A stretch of 64,000 nucleotides of DNA from Pseudomonas anguilliseptica (lineage in GTDB: Bacteria > Pseudomonadota > Gammaproteobacteria > Pseudomonadales > Pseudomonadaceae), in the NCBI RefSeq assembly GCF_021375795.1, contig NZ_JAEIOI010000001.1:1302001-1366000 (forward strand), given 5' to 3'. The notes under the pieces were generated by a model, which was given only the letters and a program-made list of their open reading frames with translations, did not search any database and was not told the origin of the DNA. Position numbers and translations under genes: made by a program. Each line of letters opens with the position of its first letter. Position 1 is the stretch's first letter. Shown in pieces: positions 8,250 to 16,860 of this stretch.

Positions 8250-9566
8250 ATGGCGTTCAATATCGGTCTTAGTGGTCTGCGTGCCGCGACCAGTGACCTC
8301 AACGTGACCGGCAACAACATCGCCAACGCCGGCACTGCAGGCTTCAAACAGTCGCGTGCCGAGTTTGCCGATGTGTATGCAGCCTCGGTACTGGGTACCG
8401 GGAAAAACCCTCAGGGCAGTGGGGTGCTGCTGGGCGATGTGTCGCAGCTGTTCAACCAGGGCAACATCAACTACACGCAGAACGCGCTGGATCTGGCGAT
8501 CAACGGCAACGGCTTCTTCCAGACCAGCAACAACGGCGATATCAGTTATACCCGTGCGGGCTACTTCGGTACGGACCGTGACGGTTTTATGGTCAACAAC
8601 TTTGGTTACCGCCTGCAAGGCTATGCCGTTGACGCTGCGGGCAACCTGCAAAATGGTGTGGTCAGTGACCTGCGCATTGAAACGGCCAGCCAGGCGCCGC
8701 TGCCAACCAGCAACCTGGACCAGACCTTCAACCTCAACTCGAACAACATCGTCCCGACCACGACGCCGTTCAACCCGGCGGACCCGACGACTTACAACTC
8801 GTCGACCTCGACCAACATTTATGACACCCAGGGTAACTCCCACGTATTCACCCAGTACTTCCTCAAGACCGGGCCGAACACCTGGCAGATGAATGTGCTG
8901 ATTGATGGGCGCAACCCGGATGACCCGACGCTGACCACACCTTCTTCAGTTGATCTGCAGTTCACGGCGGCGGGGCAGCTGGATGTGGCGGCGTTGATTG
9001 CGTCGACTCCCACCGGCTTCACCGTTGGAGCCGATGGCACCATCGACCTGACCACCTGGGTGCCGGGTGCGCCGGATAACTCTGTGCCGCCGGTGTGGGG
9101 CCCCAACGGTGCTGATGCCAGTGCTACCGGGGTGAATATCGACCTGCGGCAGTCGACCCAGTTCGCCAGCAACTTTGCGGTCAACCGCGTCAGCCAGGAC
9201 GGTTACACCACCGGCCAACTGGCTGGCCTGGAAATTGATGACACCGGGGTGATCTTCGCGCGCTACACCAACGGTCAGTCAAAGGTCCAGGGGCAGGTGA
9301 TTCTGGCCAACTTTGCCAACGTGCAAGGTTTGACGCCAGTGGGCAAGACCGCCTGGGTGCAGTCCTTCGAGTCGGGTGAACCGGTACGTGGAACTCCACG
9401 CAGTGGCACCCTGGGAGCATTGCAGTCCGGCGCCCTGGAGGATTCCAACGTCGAGCTGTCGGACCAACTGGTCAACCTGATCGTCGCGCAGCGTAACTAT
9501 CAGGCCAACGCCAAGACCATCGAAACCGAGAGTGCGGTCACCCAGACCATCATCAACCTGCGTTGA
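8250..9566 (+). CDS. flgE: flagellar hook protein FlgE
   Basis: The 438-residue subunit of the curved hook. The N-terminal D0 helix MAFNIGLSGLRAATSDLNVTGNN and the C-terminal helix with NLIVAQRNYQANAKTIETE are conserved; the middle carries the surface D1/D2 domains, where NGNGFFQ marks the FlgE/F/G beta core. It is the last gene of the flgBCDE unit: a hairpin and a terminator follow within 90 bp. RBS AAGGAG is well placed. Confidence 0.97.
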   Translation: MAFNIGLSGLRAATSDLNVTGNNIANAGTAGFKQSRAEFADVYAASVLGTGKNPQGSGVLLGDVSQLFNQGNINYTQNALDLAINGNGFFQTSNNGDISYTRAGYFGTDRDGFMVNNFGYRLQGYAVDAAGNLQNGVVSDLRIETASQAPLPTSNLDQTFNLNSNNIVPTTTPFNPADPTTYNSSTSTNIYDTQGNSHVFTQYFLKTGPNTWQMNVLIDGRNPDDPTLTTPSSVDLQFTAAGQLDVAALIASTPTGFTVGADGTIDLTTWVPGAPDNSVPPVWGPNGADASATGVNIDLRQSTQFASNFAVNRVSQDGYTTGQLAGLEIDDTGVIFARYTNGQSKVQGQVILANFANVQGLTPVGKTAWVQSFESGEPVRGTPRSGTLGALQSGALEDSNVELSDQLVNLIVAQRNYQANAKTIETESAVTQTIINLR

Positions 9567-9577
9567 TGCAGCGTCAG

Positions 9578-9631
9578 TAGGCAGGCGCAAGACCTGCCGC
9601 AGGCGGCAAAAGTACGCCGCCTGGCTGCCTA
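9578..9631. repeat. nested inverted repeat between flgE and flgF
   Basis: Outer arms TAGGCAG (9578-9584) and CTGCCTA (9625-9631) enclose inner arms CAGGCGGC (9600-9607) and GCCGCCTG (9616-9623) around an 8-base loop. It directly precedes the flgE terminator and probably acts with it, as an mRNA 3' end structure, rather than being a mobile repeat. Confidence 0.6.
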
Positions 9632-9656
9632 AAGGGCTCCTTGTGGAGTCCTTTTT
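9632..9656 (+). terminator. rho-independent terminator after flgE
   Basis: GGGCTCC (9634-9640) pairs with GGAGTCC (9645-9651) around TTGT, followed by a T-rich run to about 9662. It separates flgBCDE from the flgF operon, which has its own sigma-54 promoter. Confidence 0.8.
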
Positions 9657-9705
9657 ATTTTTTAAATCCATATTTATCAGTGTCTTGCTTCAATTTTCCG
9701 AATGC

Positions 9706-9721
9706 TGGCATAGCCATTGCT
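9706..9721 (+). promoter_or_regulatory. sigma-54 promoter of flgFGHIJKL
   Basis: TGGCATAGCCATTGCT has GG and GC separated by 10 bases and agrees with the RpoN consensus at both elements. It is 51 bp upstream of the flgF start and 50 bp after the flgE terminator. This matches the known start of the second flg operon in Pseudomonas. Confidence 0.85.
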
Positions 9722-9771
9722 TTATAGCTTGCATAGAGCAGCGGGCGGCAAGCCCAACTCGGAGAATAACC

Positions 9772-10512
9772 ATGGACAAGATGCTGTACGTTTCCATGAC
9801 TGGGGCCCACAACAACACCCTGGCCCAGCGTGCCCACGCCAACAACCTGGCGAACATTTCCACCAATGGTTTCCGTCGGGATTTTGAACAGGCCCGCTCG
9901 ATGCCGATCTTTGGTGACAGTTATCCGGCGCGTGTCTATGCCATGAGTGAACGCCCTGGGACCGACTTCACCCCGGGGTCGCTGCAAGAGACCGGGCGTG
10001 ACCTGGATGTGGCGGTGGGTGGCAAAGGCTGGCTGGCCGTGCAGGCCCCCGATGGCAGCGAGGCGTACGTGCGCACTGCCAGTCTGAATGTTGATGCGCT
10101 GGGTATGTTGCGTACCGGCAATGGCTTGCCGGTGATGGGCAATGCCGGGCCGATTGCGGTCCCCCCGGAGCAGAAAATTGAGATCGGCAAGGACGGCACC
10201 ATCAGTATCCGCGCCCTCGGCGAGGCGCCCAGCGTGTTGGCTGAGGTGGACCGTCTGAAACTGGTCAATCCAGATCTCAAACAGATGGAAAAAGGCACTG
10301 ACGGTCTGATCCGCTTCAAGGGCCAGGATCCGGTACAGGCGGATGCGACCATAGAAGTGACCTCGGGCTTCCTCGAGTCGAGCAACGTCAACGCCGTGGA
10401 AGAGATGACCGCGATTCTCTCCCTGTCCCGTCAATTCGAGTTGCAAGTGAAGATGATGCGCACCGCCGAAGACAATTCGTCGGCCATGGCGCGCGTCTTG
10501 CAGATGACCTAA
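9772..10512 (+). CDS. flgF: flagellar distal/proximal rod protein FlgF
   Basis: A 246-residue rod subunit. It starts MDKMLYVSMTGAHNNTLAQRAHANNLANIST, the FlgF N-terminal signature, and ends with the helix VEEMTAILSLSRQFELQVKMMRTAEDN. ATG 9772 is preceded by CGGAGAATAACC; the frame is open further upstream, back across the promoter, but the homologous start is clear. First gene of the flgFGHIJKL operon. Confidence 0.97.
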   Translation: MDKMLYVSMTGAHNNTLAQRAHANNLANISTNGFRRDFEQARSMPIFGDSYPARVYAMSERPGTDFTPGSLQETGRDLDVAVGGKGWLAVQAPDGSEAYVRTASLNVDALGMLRTGNGLPVMGNAGPIAVPPEQKIEIGKDGTISIRALGEAPSVLAEVDRLKLVNPDLKQMEKGTDGLIRFKGQDPVQADATIEVTSGFLESSNVNAVEEMTAILSLSRQFELQVKMMRTAEDNSSAMARVLQMT

Positions 10513-10558
10513 TTACCAGCACGCGGCGTCGTTAAAACGACACCCGAGGAGAATCGAT

Positions 10559-11344
10559 ATGCTTCCGGCACTGTGGGTCAGCAAAACCGGTCTGTCCGCT
10601 CAGGACATGAACCTGACCACCATTTCCAACAACTTGGCCAACGTCTCGACCACCGGCTTCAAGCGTGATCGTGCCGAGTTTGAAGACCTGCTGTATCAAA
10701 TCCGTCGCCAGCCCGGCGGTCAGTCCAGCCAGGACAGCCAACTGCCATCCGGTCTGCAATTGGGTACGGGTGTGCGGGTGGTCGGTACGCAGAAGATCTT
10801 TACCCAGGGCAGCCTGCAAACCACTGAGCAGCCGCTGGACCTGGCGATCAACGGACGGGGTTTCTTCCAGGTGCTGCTGCCCGATGGCACGGTGTCCTAC
10901 AGCCGTGACGGTAGCTTCCATCTCAACTCCGATGGACAGGTGGTGACCTCCAATGGTTACGCCCTGGAGCCGGCCATCGTGCTGCCCAACGAAGTGCGCA
11001 CGTTTAACGTCGGTGAAGACGGCACTGTGTCGGTGACCACCGCCGGTAACCCGCAGCCGCAAATCGTCGGCAACCTGCAGACGGCAGACTTCATCAACCC
11101 GGCGGGGCTGGAAGCCATCGGCAACAACCTGTTCCTGGAGACCGCTTCCAGCGGTGCGCCGCAGGTCGGTACGCCGGGGCTCAATGGCCTGGGCGTCATG
11201 CTGCAGAACACCCTGGAAAACTCCAACGTCAGTGTGGTCGAGGAGTTGGTGAACATGATCACCACGCAGCGCGCCTATGAGATGAACTCCAAGGTCATCT
11301 CCACTGCCGACCAGATGCTCGGCTTTATTTCGCAGAATCTTTGA
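10559..11344 (+). CDS. flgG: flagellar distal rod protein FlgG
   Basis: The 261-residue major subunit of the distal rod, the drive shaft that crosses the P and L rings. N-terminus MLPALWVSKTGLSAQDMNLTTISNNLANVSTTGFKRDRAEFEDLLYQ and C-terminal VVEELVNMITTQRAYEMNSK are diagnostic; the FLEDLLYQ segment is the FlgG-specific rigidity element. RBS CGAGGAG lies just upstream of ATG. A 122-bp spacer without a clear terminator leads to flgH. Confidence 0.97.
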   Translation: MLPALWVSKTGLSAQDMNLTTISNNLANVSTTGFKRDRAEFEDLLYQIRRQPGGQSSQDSQLPSGLQLGTGVRVVGTQKIFTQGSLQTTEQPLDLAINGRGFFQVLLPDGTVSYSRDGSFHLNSDGQVVTSNGYALEPAIVLPNEVRTFNVGEDGTVSVTTAGNPQPQIVGNLQTADFINPAGLEAIGNNLFLETASSGAPQVGTPGLNGLGVMLQNTLENSNVSVVEELVNMITTQRAYEMNSKVISTADQMLGFISQNL

Positions 11345-11466
11345 TAGCTAAGGCCGGCTAGTCGCGCAGCGTCTGGCTGGCTTTGAATACGGCAAGGAAT
11401 GGCTTGAACTGGCACGGGTGGCCGACAGCTGTATAGCCACCCCTGGCAACGCATGAGGTAGTAGAG

Positions 11467-12207
11467 ATGAACCGGCTGATAATCATAAGTGCACTGCTTG
11501 GCCCCCTGGCTTTGAGCGGCTGCATGGCACCTGCGCCTAAACCGGATGATCCCTATTACGCGCCCGTGATGCCGCGTACACCACTACCTGCTGCGCAGAA
11601 CAATGGTTCGATTTATCAGGCCGGCTTTGAGAATGGCTTGTTTGGTGACCGTAAGGCTTATCGGGTGGGTGACATCATCACCATCACCCTGAATGAGCGC
11701 ACCCAGGCCAGCAAGAACACCAACAGCAAGCTCAGCAAGGACAGCTCGGCCGATCTGGGCGTGCCGAACCTGTTTGGCATGACTGTTTCTCCGCAAAACC
11801 CATTGACTGCAATTGGTGGTTTGGGACGTGTTGCGGAGGGTTTGGGGATGACGGCAGATAACCTGAGTTTGGGCTCAAGCTTCGACGCCACCCGCTCGGC
11901 CGATGGTTCCGGCCAGGCGGGGCAGAGCAACAGTCTGACTGGCTCGATCACTGTTTCAGTAGCTGAAGTCATGCCCAACGGTATTTTGCTGGTGCGCGGG
12001 GAAAAGTGGATGACCCTCAACACCGGTGACGAGTTGGTGCGCATTGCCGGCCTGGTACGGGCGGATGATATTGCCACCGACAACACCGTGTCCTCGACCC
12101 GGATTGCCGATGCGCGCATCACCTATTCGGGCACTGGCGCCTTCGCCGATGCTACCCAGCCAGGCTGGATGAGTCGTTTCTTTATTAGCCCAATGTGGCC
12201 GTTTTGA
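11467..12207 (+). CDS. flgH: flagellar L-ring lipoprotein FlgH
   Basis: Forms the outer-membrane bushing around the rod. The 246-residue precursor has a type II signal peptide with lipobox LSGC (C19 lipidated). The mature part contains [20 protein letters not shown] and the C-terminal [31 protein letters not shown], typical of FlgH. It is slightly longer than the 231 residues I recall for P. aeruginosa because of an extended GLG-rich middle loop. The flgI start follows after 11 bp. Confidence 0.97.
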   Translation: MNRLIIISALLGPLALSGCMAPAPKPDDPYYAPVMPRTPLPAAQNNGSIYQAGFENGLFGDRKAYRVGDIITITLNERTQASKNTNSKLSKDSSADLGVPNLFGMTVSPQNPLTAIGGLGRVAEGLGMTADNLSLGSSFDATRSADGSGQAGQSNSLTGSITVSVAEVMPNGILLVRGEKWMTLNTGDELVRIAGLVRADDIATDNTVSSTRIADARITYSGTGAFADATQPGWMSRFFISPMWPF

Positions 12208-12218
12208 GGGTGGCCACT

Positions 12219-13322
12219 ATGAAACTATCCACATACGTGCTGGCTCTCGCTGTCTCGCTGCTGGCTGCGACTGTTCAGGCCGAACGACTTAAGGACCTGG
12301 CCAGCATCCAGGGCGTGCGGACTAACCAGTTGATCGGCTACGGCCTGGTCGTAGGCCTCAATGGCAGCGGTGACCAGACTACCCAGACGCCCTTCACCGT
12401 GCAGACCTTCAACAACATGATGGCGCAGTTCGGCATCAAGGTGCCGCAGGGCGGCAACGTTCAGTTGAAGAACGTTGCGGCCGTGTCGGTGCATGCCGAT
12501 CTGCCGGCTTTTGCCAAGCCTGGGCAGACCATCGATATCACCATTTCCTCGATTGGTAACGCCAAGAGCCTGCGGGGCGGCAGCCTGCTGATGACCCCGC
12601 TCAAGGGCATCGACGGTAACGTTTACGCGATTGCCCAGGGCAATCTGGTGGTCGGTGGCTTCGATGCCGGTGGCGCCGACGGTTCGCGGATCACCGTCAA
12701 TGTGCCGTCAGCCGGACGTATACCCGGTGGTGCGACCGTGGAACGGCCGGTGCCGAGCGGTTTCGATCAAGGCAACAGCCTGACCCTCAACCTCAACCGG
12801 CCGGACTTCACCACTGCCAAGAACATTGTTGATCACATCAACGAGCTGCTTGGCCCGGGCGTGGCCCAGGCCATCGATGGTGGTTCGATCCGTGTCAGCG
12901 CGCCACTTGATCCCAACCAGCGCGTGGATTACCTGTCGATTCTGGAAAACCTCGAGGTCGATGTGGGGCAGGCCGTGGCCAAGGTCATCATCAATTCGCG
13001 CACCGGCACCATCGTGATTGGCCAGAACGTCAAGGTGCAGCCGGCGGCGGTGACCCATGGCAGCCTGACCGTGACCATTACCGAAGACCCGATTGTCAGT
13101 CAGCCGGATGCTTTGTCCGGTGGCCAGACGGCGGTGGTACCGCGCTCGAAGGTCAATGCCGAGGAAGAAGCCAAGCCGATGTTCAAGTTCGGCCCGGGGA
13201 CCACGCTGGATGAAATCGTCCGCGCGGTGAATCAGGTAGGCGCATCGCCTTCCGACCTTATGGCCATCCTGGAGGCGCTGAAACAAGCTGGCGCGCTGCA
13301 GGCTGACTTGATCGTGATCTAA
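12219..13322 (+). CDS. flgI: flagellar P-ring protein FlgI
   Basis: Forms the periplasmic P ring in the peptidoglycan layer. The 367-residue precursor has a Sec signal peptide (about residues 1-21, ending VQA before ERLKDLA) and the conserved [32 protein letters not shown] and the C-terminal [34 protein letters not shown] 12219 was chosen over upstream GTG 12195, which lies inside flgH, because it starts the signal peptide and has GAGGGTGG before it. A palindromic element follows within 13 bp. Confidence 0.97.
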   Translation: MKLSTYVLALAVSLLAATVQAERLKDLASIQGVRTNQLIGYGLVVGLNGSGDQTTQTPFTVQTFNNMMAQFGIKVPQGGNVQLKNVAAVSVHADLPAFAKPGQTIDITISSIGNAKSLRGGSLLMTPLKGIDGNVYAIAQGNLVVGGFDAGGADGSRITVNVPSAGRIPGGATVERPVPSGFDQGNSLTLNLNRPDFTTAKNIVDHINELLGPGVAQAIDGGSIRVSAPLDPNQRVDYLSILENLEVDVGQAVAKVIINSRTGTIVIGQNVKVQPAAVTHGSLTVTITEDPIVSQPDALSGGQTAVVPRSKVNAEEEAKPMFKFGPGTTLDEIVRAVNQVGASPSDLMAILEALKQAGALQADLIVI

Positions 13323-13334
13323 GGGAGCGTTTGG

Positions 13335-13596
13335 ACGTGACTTCAGTTATTTCACCGATTGCGTTGTTGCCTGAGCGCGTGTCAGGCAAGGCGCAGCCCG
13401 CAGGCAATGGCCACTCCCTTGGCAAGGGCTGTAACGCGGCATGGCACGCGCTCAGGCACAACCCGAAGGGCCGGGCCAGCTTTTGCGCAGAGCTGCGTTC
13501 TTCGTCGCTCATTTGGAACAACCAAACTTCGCTCCTCACGCCTTGCCCTGCGCAAAAGCTGGCGCCGGCGCAACGGCGAAATAACTGAGGTCACGC
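13335..13596. mobile_element. MITE-like palindromic element inserted between flgI and flgJ
   Basis: Ends are imperfect terminal inverted repeats of 23 bp: 13335-13357 (core GTGACTTCAGTTATTTC) and 13574-13596 (reverse complement core GTGACCTCAGTTATTTC), 20 of 23 positions equal. Inside are two hairpins: arms GCCTGAGCGCGTG at 13369-13381 and 13445-13457 (perfect 13 bp), and GCCAGCTTTTGCGCAG at 13475-13490 with its complement at 13548-13563 (perfect 16 bp, with a further TTTGG/CCAAA pair at its tip). No transposase is encoded; the short ORFs across it have no recognisable protein. Its right end lies only 4 bp from the flgJ start codon, so the flgJ ribosome site (TGAGG) comes from the element. 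The GGGAG after flgI is now more than 270 bp from flgJ. Confidence 0.8.
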
Positions 13597-13600
13597 CCAT

Positions 13601-14773
13601 ATGGACTCTCGTCTTTCAGCCGGTTTGCTCGGTGGCACTTCGACCGTCGACAGCGGCGCCTTCACGGATCTCAATCGCCTTAACCAGTTCAAGGTCGGTG
13701 GCGACAGCGACAAAAACATCAAGAAGGTGGCTCAGGAGTTTGAGTCGCTGTTTCTCAACGAAATGCTCAAGGCCATGCGCTCAGCTAACGAGGTGTTCTC
13801 AGAAGGCAACTTCTTGAACAGCAACGAGAGCAAGACCTATCAGGATATGCATGACCAGCAGTTGTCGGTGACGCTGGCCAACCACCAGAACGGCATTGGC
13901 CTGGCCGACGTGCTAGTGCGGCAGATGTCGAAACTCAAGGGTGGCGCGGACCGTCCGAATCCATTTGCCCAGGTCAACGAGCCGGTGCCGAGTGCGCCGA
14001 GCAAACCATTGGCCAAGGTCGACAGTGGCCGTGATGACACCTCTCTGATCAACCAGCGCCGCCTGGCCTTGCCTGGCAAGCTGACTGACCGTTTGCTGGC
14101 CGGCATCGTGCCCTCGGCCAGTGTTGCCGACGGTCAGCCGCTGGCGCAGAACGACTGGATCCCGGCCAAATCCTTTGCCGCGCCAGCCGATACGGCCCTG
14201 GGCCTCAATGGCACCGACGCCATTACCGGCCGGCGAATTGCCCAGCCACCATTGGCACCGGGCAAGGCCGCTTTTGGCTCCAAGGATGAATTTATTGCCG
14301 CCATGCTGCCGATGGCCGAGAAGGCCGCCGACAAGATTGGCGTCGATCCTCGTTATCTGGTGGCCCAGGCCGCACTGGAAACGGGATGGGGCAAGTCGAT
14401 CATTCGTCAGCAGGATGGCAGCAGCAGCCATAACCTGTTCGGCATCAAGACCCACAACAGCTGGGATGGCGAATCGGCGCGAGTACTGACCACTGAATTC
14501 AAGGGTGGCAAGGCAGTCAAGGAAGCGGCGTCTTTCCGCGCCTACGAGTCCTATGCACACAGCTTTGAAGATTACGTAAGTTTCTTGCAGGGCAACGGTC
14601 GTTACGAAAAAGCCCTGGCTGTGACAGACAAGCCTGAGCAATTCGCCCGCGAACTGCAGAAAGCCGGTTATGCCACCGACCCCCAATACGCCCGCAAGAT
14701 CGCTCAGATCGCACGGCAGATGCAGACCTATCAGACAGTAGCGGCAGTCAGTACGCCGTCCACCAACGGATGA
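13601..14773 (+). CDS. flgJ: peptidoglycan hydrolase / rod scaffold FlgJ
   Basis: A 390-residue bifunctional protein: an N-terminal rod-binding domain (about residues 30-110, KVAQEFESLFLNEMLKAMRSAN) caps the growing rod, and a C-terminal glucosaminidase domain (about 225-385) opens the peptidoglycan. The catalytic glutamate sits in QAALETGWG near residue 260, followed by the second-lobe motif FRAYESYAHSFEDYVSFL. A long Pro/Ala linker joins the domains. The start lies 4 bp after the MITE-like element, which supplies its likely ribosome site; flgK follows 6 bp after the stop. Confidence 0.96.
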   Translation: MDSRLSAGLLGGTSTVDSGAFTDLNRLNQFKVGGDSDKNIKKVAQEFESLFLNEMLKAMRSANEVFSEGNFLNSNESKTYQDMHDQQLSVTLANHQNGIGLADVLVRQMSKLKGGADRPNPFAQVNEPVPSAPSKPLAKVDSGRDDTSLINQRRLALPGKLTDRLLAGIVPSASVADGQPLAQNDWIPAKSFAAPADTALGLNGTDAITGRRIAQPPLAPGKAAFGSKDEFIAAMLPMAEKAADKIGVDPRYLVAQAALETGWGKSIIRQQDGSSSHNLFGIKTHNSWDGESARVLTTEFKGGKAVKEAASFRAYESYAHSFEDYVSFLQGNGRYEKALAVTDKPEQFARELQKAGYATDPQYARKIAQIARQMQTYQTVAAVSTPSTNG

Positions 14774-14779
14774 TGAATC

Positions 14780-16819
14780 ATGGCTGACCTACTCAATATT
14801 GGCCTGTCCGGATTGGCCGCGAACAAGACCTCGCTGGCAGTCACCGGGCATAACATCACCAACGTCAATACTCCGGGTTTCACACGCCAGGAGACTATCC
14901 AGTCCACGCGTACCCCGCAGTTCAGCGGGGCCGGCTATATCGGCTCGGGCACCACGCTGGTTGATGTGCGGCGCATCTATAACGAGTTTCTCAACACCCA
15001 GGTGCGCAGTAGCACGGCGTTGAGCAGTGATGTGCAGTCCTATCTGGGGCAGATCAACCAGCTCGACTCCTTGCTGGCGGGCAGTACCACAGGGATCAAC
15101 CCTGGCTTGCAAAAGGTCTTTGCGGCCCTGCAAACGGCCGCTGAGGACCCGGCTAATATTCCGGCCCGGCAGCTGGCGCTGTCCGAATCCGAAGGGTTGG
15201 CCAAGCGCTTCAACACCGTATACGACCGCCTGTACGAGCAGAACGCCTTTATCAACAAGCAGCTGTCTGCCGTCACTGATCAGGTCAACCAGTTGGCCAC
15301 CTCTATTGCTGGCTATAACGATGCCATTGCCGTGGCCGCTTCCAATGGCAAGCAGCCCAATGACCTGCTGGATGCCCGTGAAGAGGCAGTGCGTAAACTG
15401 TCGACTTTTATCGGCGTCACCGTGGTGGCGCAGGACGACAGCAGCTACAACCTGTTTATCGGGTCCGGACAGCCGCTCGTGGTGGGTAACAAGGCTTCGC
15501 GTCTGGAGGTGGTGCCAGGCTTGTCCGACCCGCTGCGCAGCGAAGTGCAGTTTGTCAGCGGCAACTCGCGGCAGGGTATTACCTCGCTGATCACCGGTGG
15601 CGAGATGGGCGGTCTGATCCGCTACCGCGAAGACGTACTGGACACCACGCTCAACGCGGTCGGGCGTCTGGCGCTGTCGGTGACCGATCAGGTCAACCGC
15701 CAGCTGGGGCAGGGCCTGGACCTAAATGGCCAGTTTGGCAACGGCCTGTTCCGCGATCTGAACGATCCGCTGCTGATCGGTCAGCGCAGCCTGGCGCGGG
15801 TGGGTAACAGCGACACCACGGCCAACCTCAATGTGCTGATCGAAGACACCACCCAACTGACCACCAGTGATTATGAAGTGGAGTTCACCAACGCCACGGA
15901 TTACACCGTGCGGCGGATCAGTGACGGCACCAGCTTCGGGCCGTTCGATATCACAGTCGTGCCGGCCGCCGAATTTGATGGCGTGTCGTTGAATGTGGCC
16001 AGCGGCACCTTTGCTGCGGGGGATCGCTTCCGCATCATGCCCACCCGCAATGCCGGTCAAGACATCCGCGCCGATATGAAACGGCCGGAGGAACTGGCAT
16101 TTGCCGCGCCGCTGAAATCACAGACCAGTCCGGCAAATATTGGTACGGGGGTGATTACTCAGCCGACCCTGAAAACCGAAATCGACATCTACGATCCTGT
16201 GGCCCAGGCCGATCTGGAAACCAGCCTGCGTAATGCGCCGCCGCTGCGCATCGTGATGGGCGCCGGCGGTGGTGCGACTCAGGGTTATGATGTGGTCGAT
16301 ATCAACGGCAACGTCATCGACACCGGGGTGATCGTCCCCGGCCAGAACAACAAGCTGACCATCACCGTGCCCGCCACAGCGGGGCCACCTGCAGTGCCGG
16401 TGCCGTTCGACTATGAAGTGACCATCAGCGGTCGGCCGCAGGGTGGGGACAACTTCTCGGTGTCTTTCAACACCAACGGCGTCTCGGATAACCGCAACGC
16501 GCTGAAACTGATCGACCTGCAAAATCGCGCCACTATTGGCATCAACCCCTTGGCTCCGGCGACCACCGGTTCCAGCTTTACTGATGCTTATGGCGATCTG
16601 GTGGAGCGGGTTGGCACCTTGACCAGTCAGGCGCGGGTCGATGGTGAGGCCACTGGCGCTATTCTCAAGCAGGCGACCGATAACCGCGATTCGGTGTCGG
16701 CGGTCAACCTCGATGAGGAAGCGGCCAAGCTGATTCAGTTCGAGCAGTACTACCAGGCATCGGCGCAGATCATTCAAGTTGCCCGTAACCTGTTCGATAC
16801 ACTGATTAATACGTTCTGA
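14780..16819 (+). CDS. flgK: hook-filament junction protein 1, FlgK
   Basis: A 679-residue hook-associated protein linking hook to junction. Its N-terminal MADLLNIGLSGLAANKTSLAVTGHNITNVNTPGFTRQ and C-terminal LIQFEQYYQASAQIIQVARNLFDTLI form the D0/D1 coiled core shared with FlgE and flagellin. The central 400 residues are variable, with several Ig-like segments. It is secreted by the flagellar type III system. Situated directly after flgJ and 41 bp before flgL. Confidence 0.97.
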   Translation: MADLLNIGLSGLAANKTSLAVTGHNITNVNTPGFTRQETIQSTRTPQFSGAGYIGSGTTLVDVRRIYNEFLNTQVRSSTALSSDVQSYLGQINQLDSLLAGSTTGINPGLQKVFAALQTAAEDPANIPARQLALSESEGLAKRFNTVYDRLYEQNAFINKQLSAVTDQVNQLATSIAGYNDAIAVAASNGKQPNDLLDAREEAVRKLSTFIGVTVVAQDDSSYNLFIGSGQPLVVGNKASRLEVVPGLSDPLRSEVQFVSGNSRQGITSLITGGEMGGLIRYREDVLDTTLNAVGRLALSVTDQVNRQLGQGLDLNGQFGNGLFRDLNDPLLIGQRSLARVGNSDTTANLNVLIEDTTQLTTSDYEVEFTNATDYTVRRISDGTSFGPFDITVVPAAEFDGVSLNVASGTFAAGDRFRIMPTRNAGQDIRADMKRPEELAFAAPLKSQTSPANIGTGVITQPTLKTEIDIYDPVAQADLETSLRNAPPLRIVMGAGGGATQGYDVVDINGNVIDTGVIVPGQNNKLTITVPATAGPPAVPVPFDYEVTISGRPQGGDNFSVSFNTNGVSDNRNALKLIDLQNRATIGINPLAPATTGSSFTDAYGDLVERVGTLTSQARVDGEATGAILKQATDNRDSVSAVNLDEEAAKLIQFEQYYQASAQIIQVARNLFDTLINTF

Positions 16820-16860
16820 TGCACCCTATGCTGTGCTGAGAGAACCTTGAGGTTAGCTTT

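Noticed and set aside
13331..13588. An 85-residue ORF and a 72-residue antisense ORF that nearly span the flgI-flgJ element.
   Set aside because: They follow the palindromic repeats and have no domain; they are by-products of the element.
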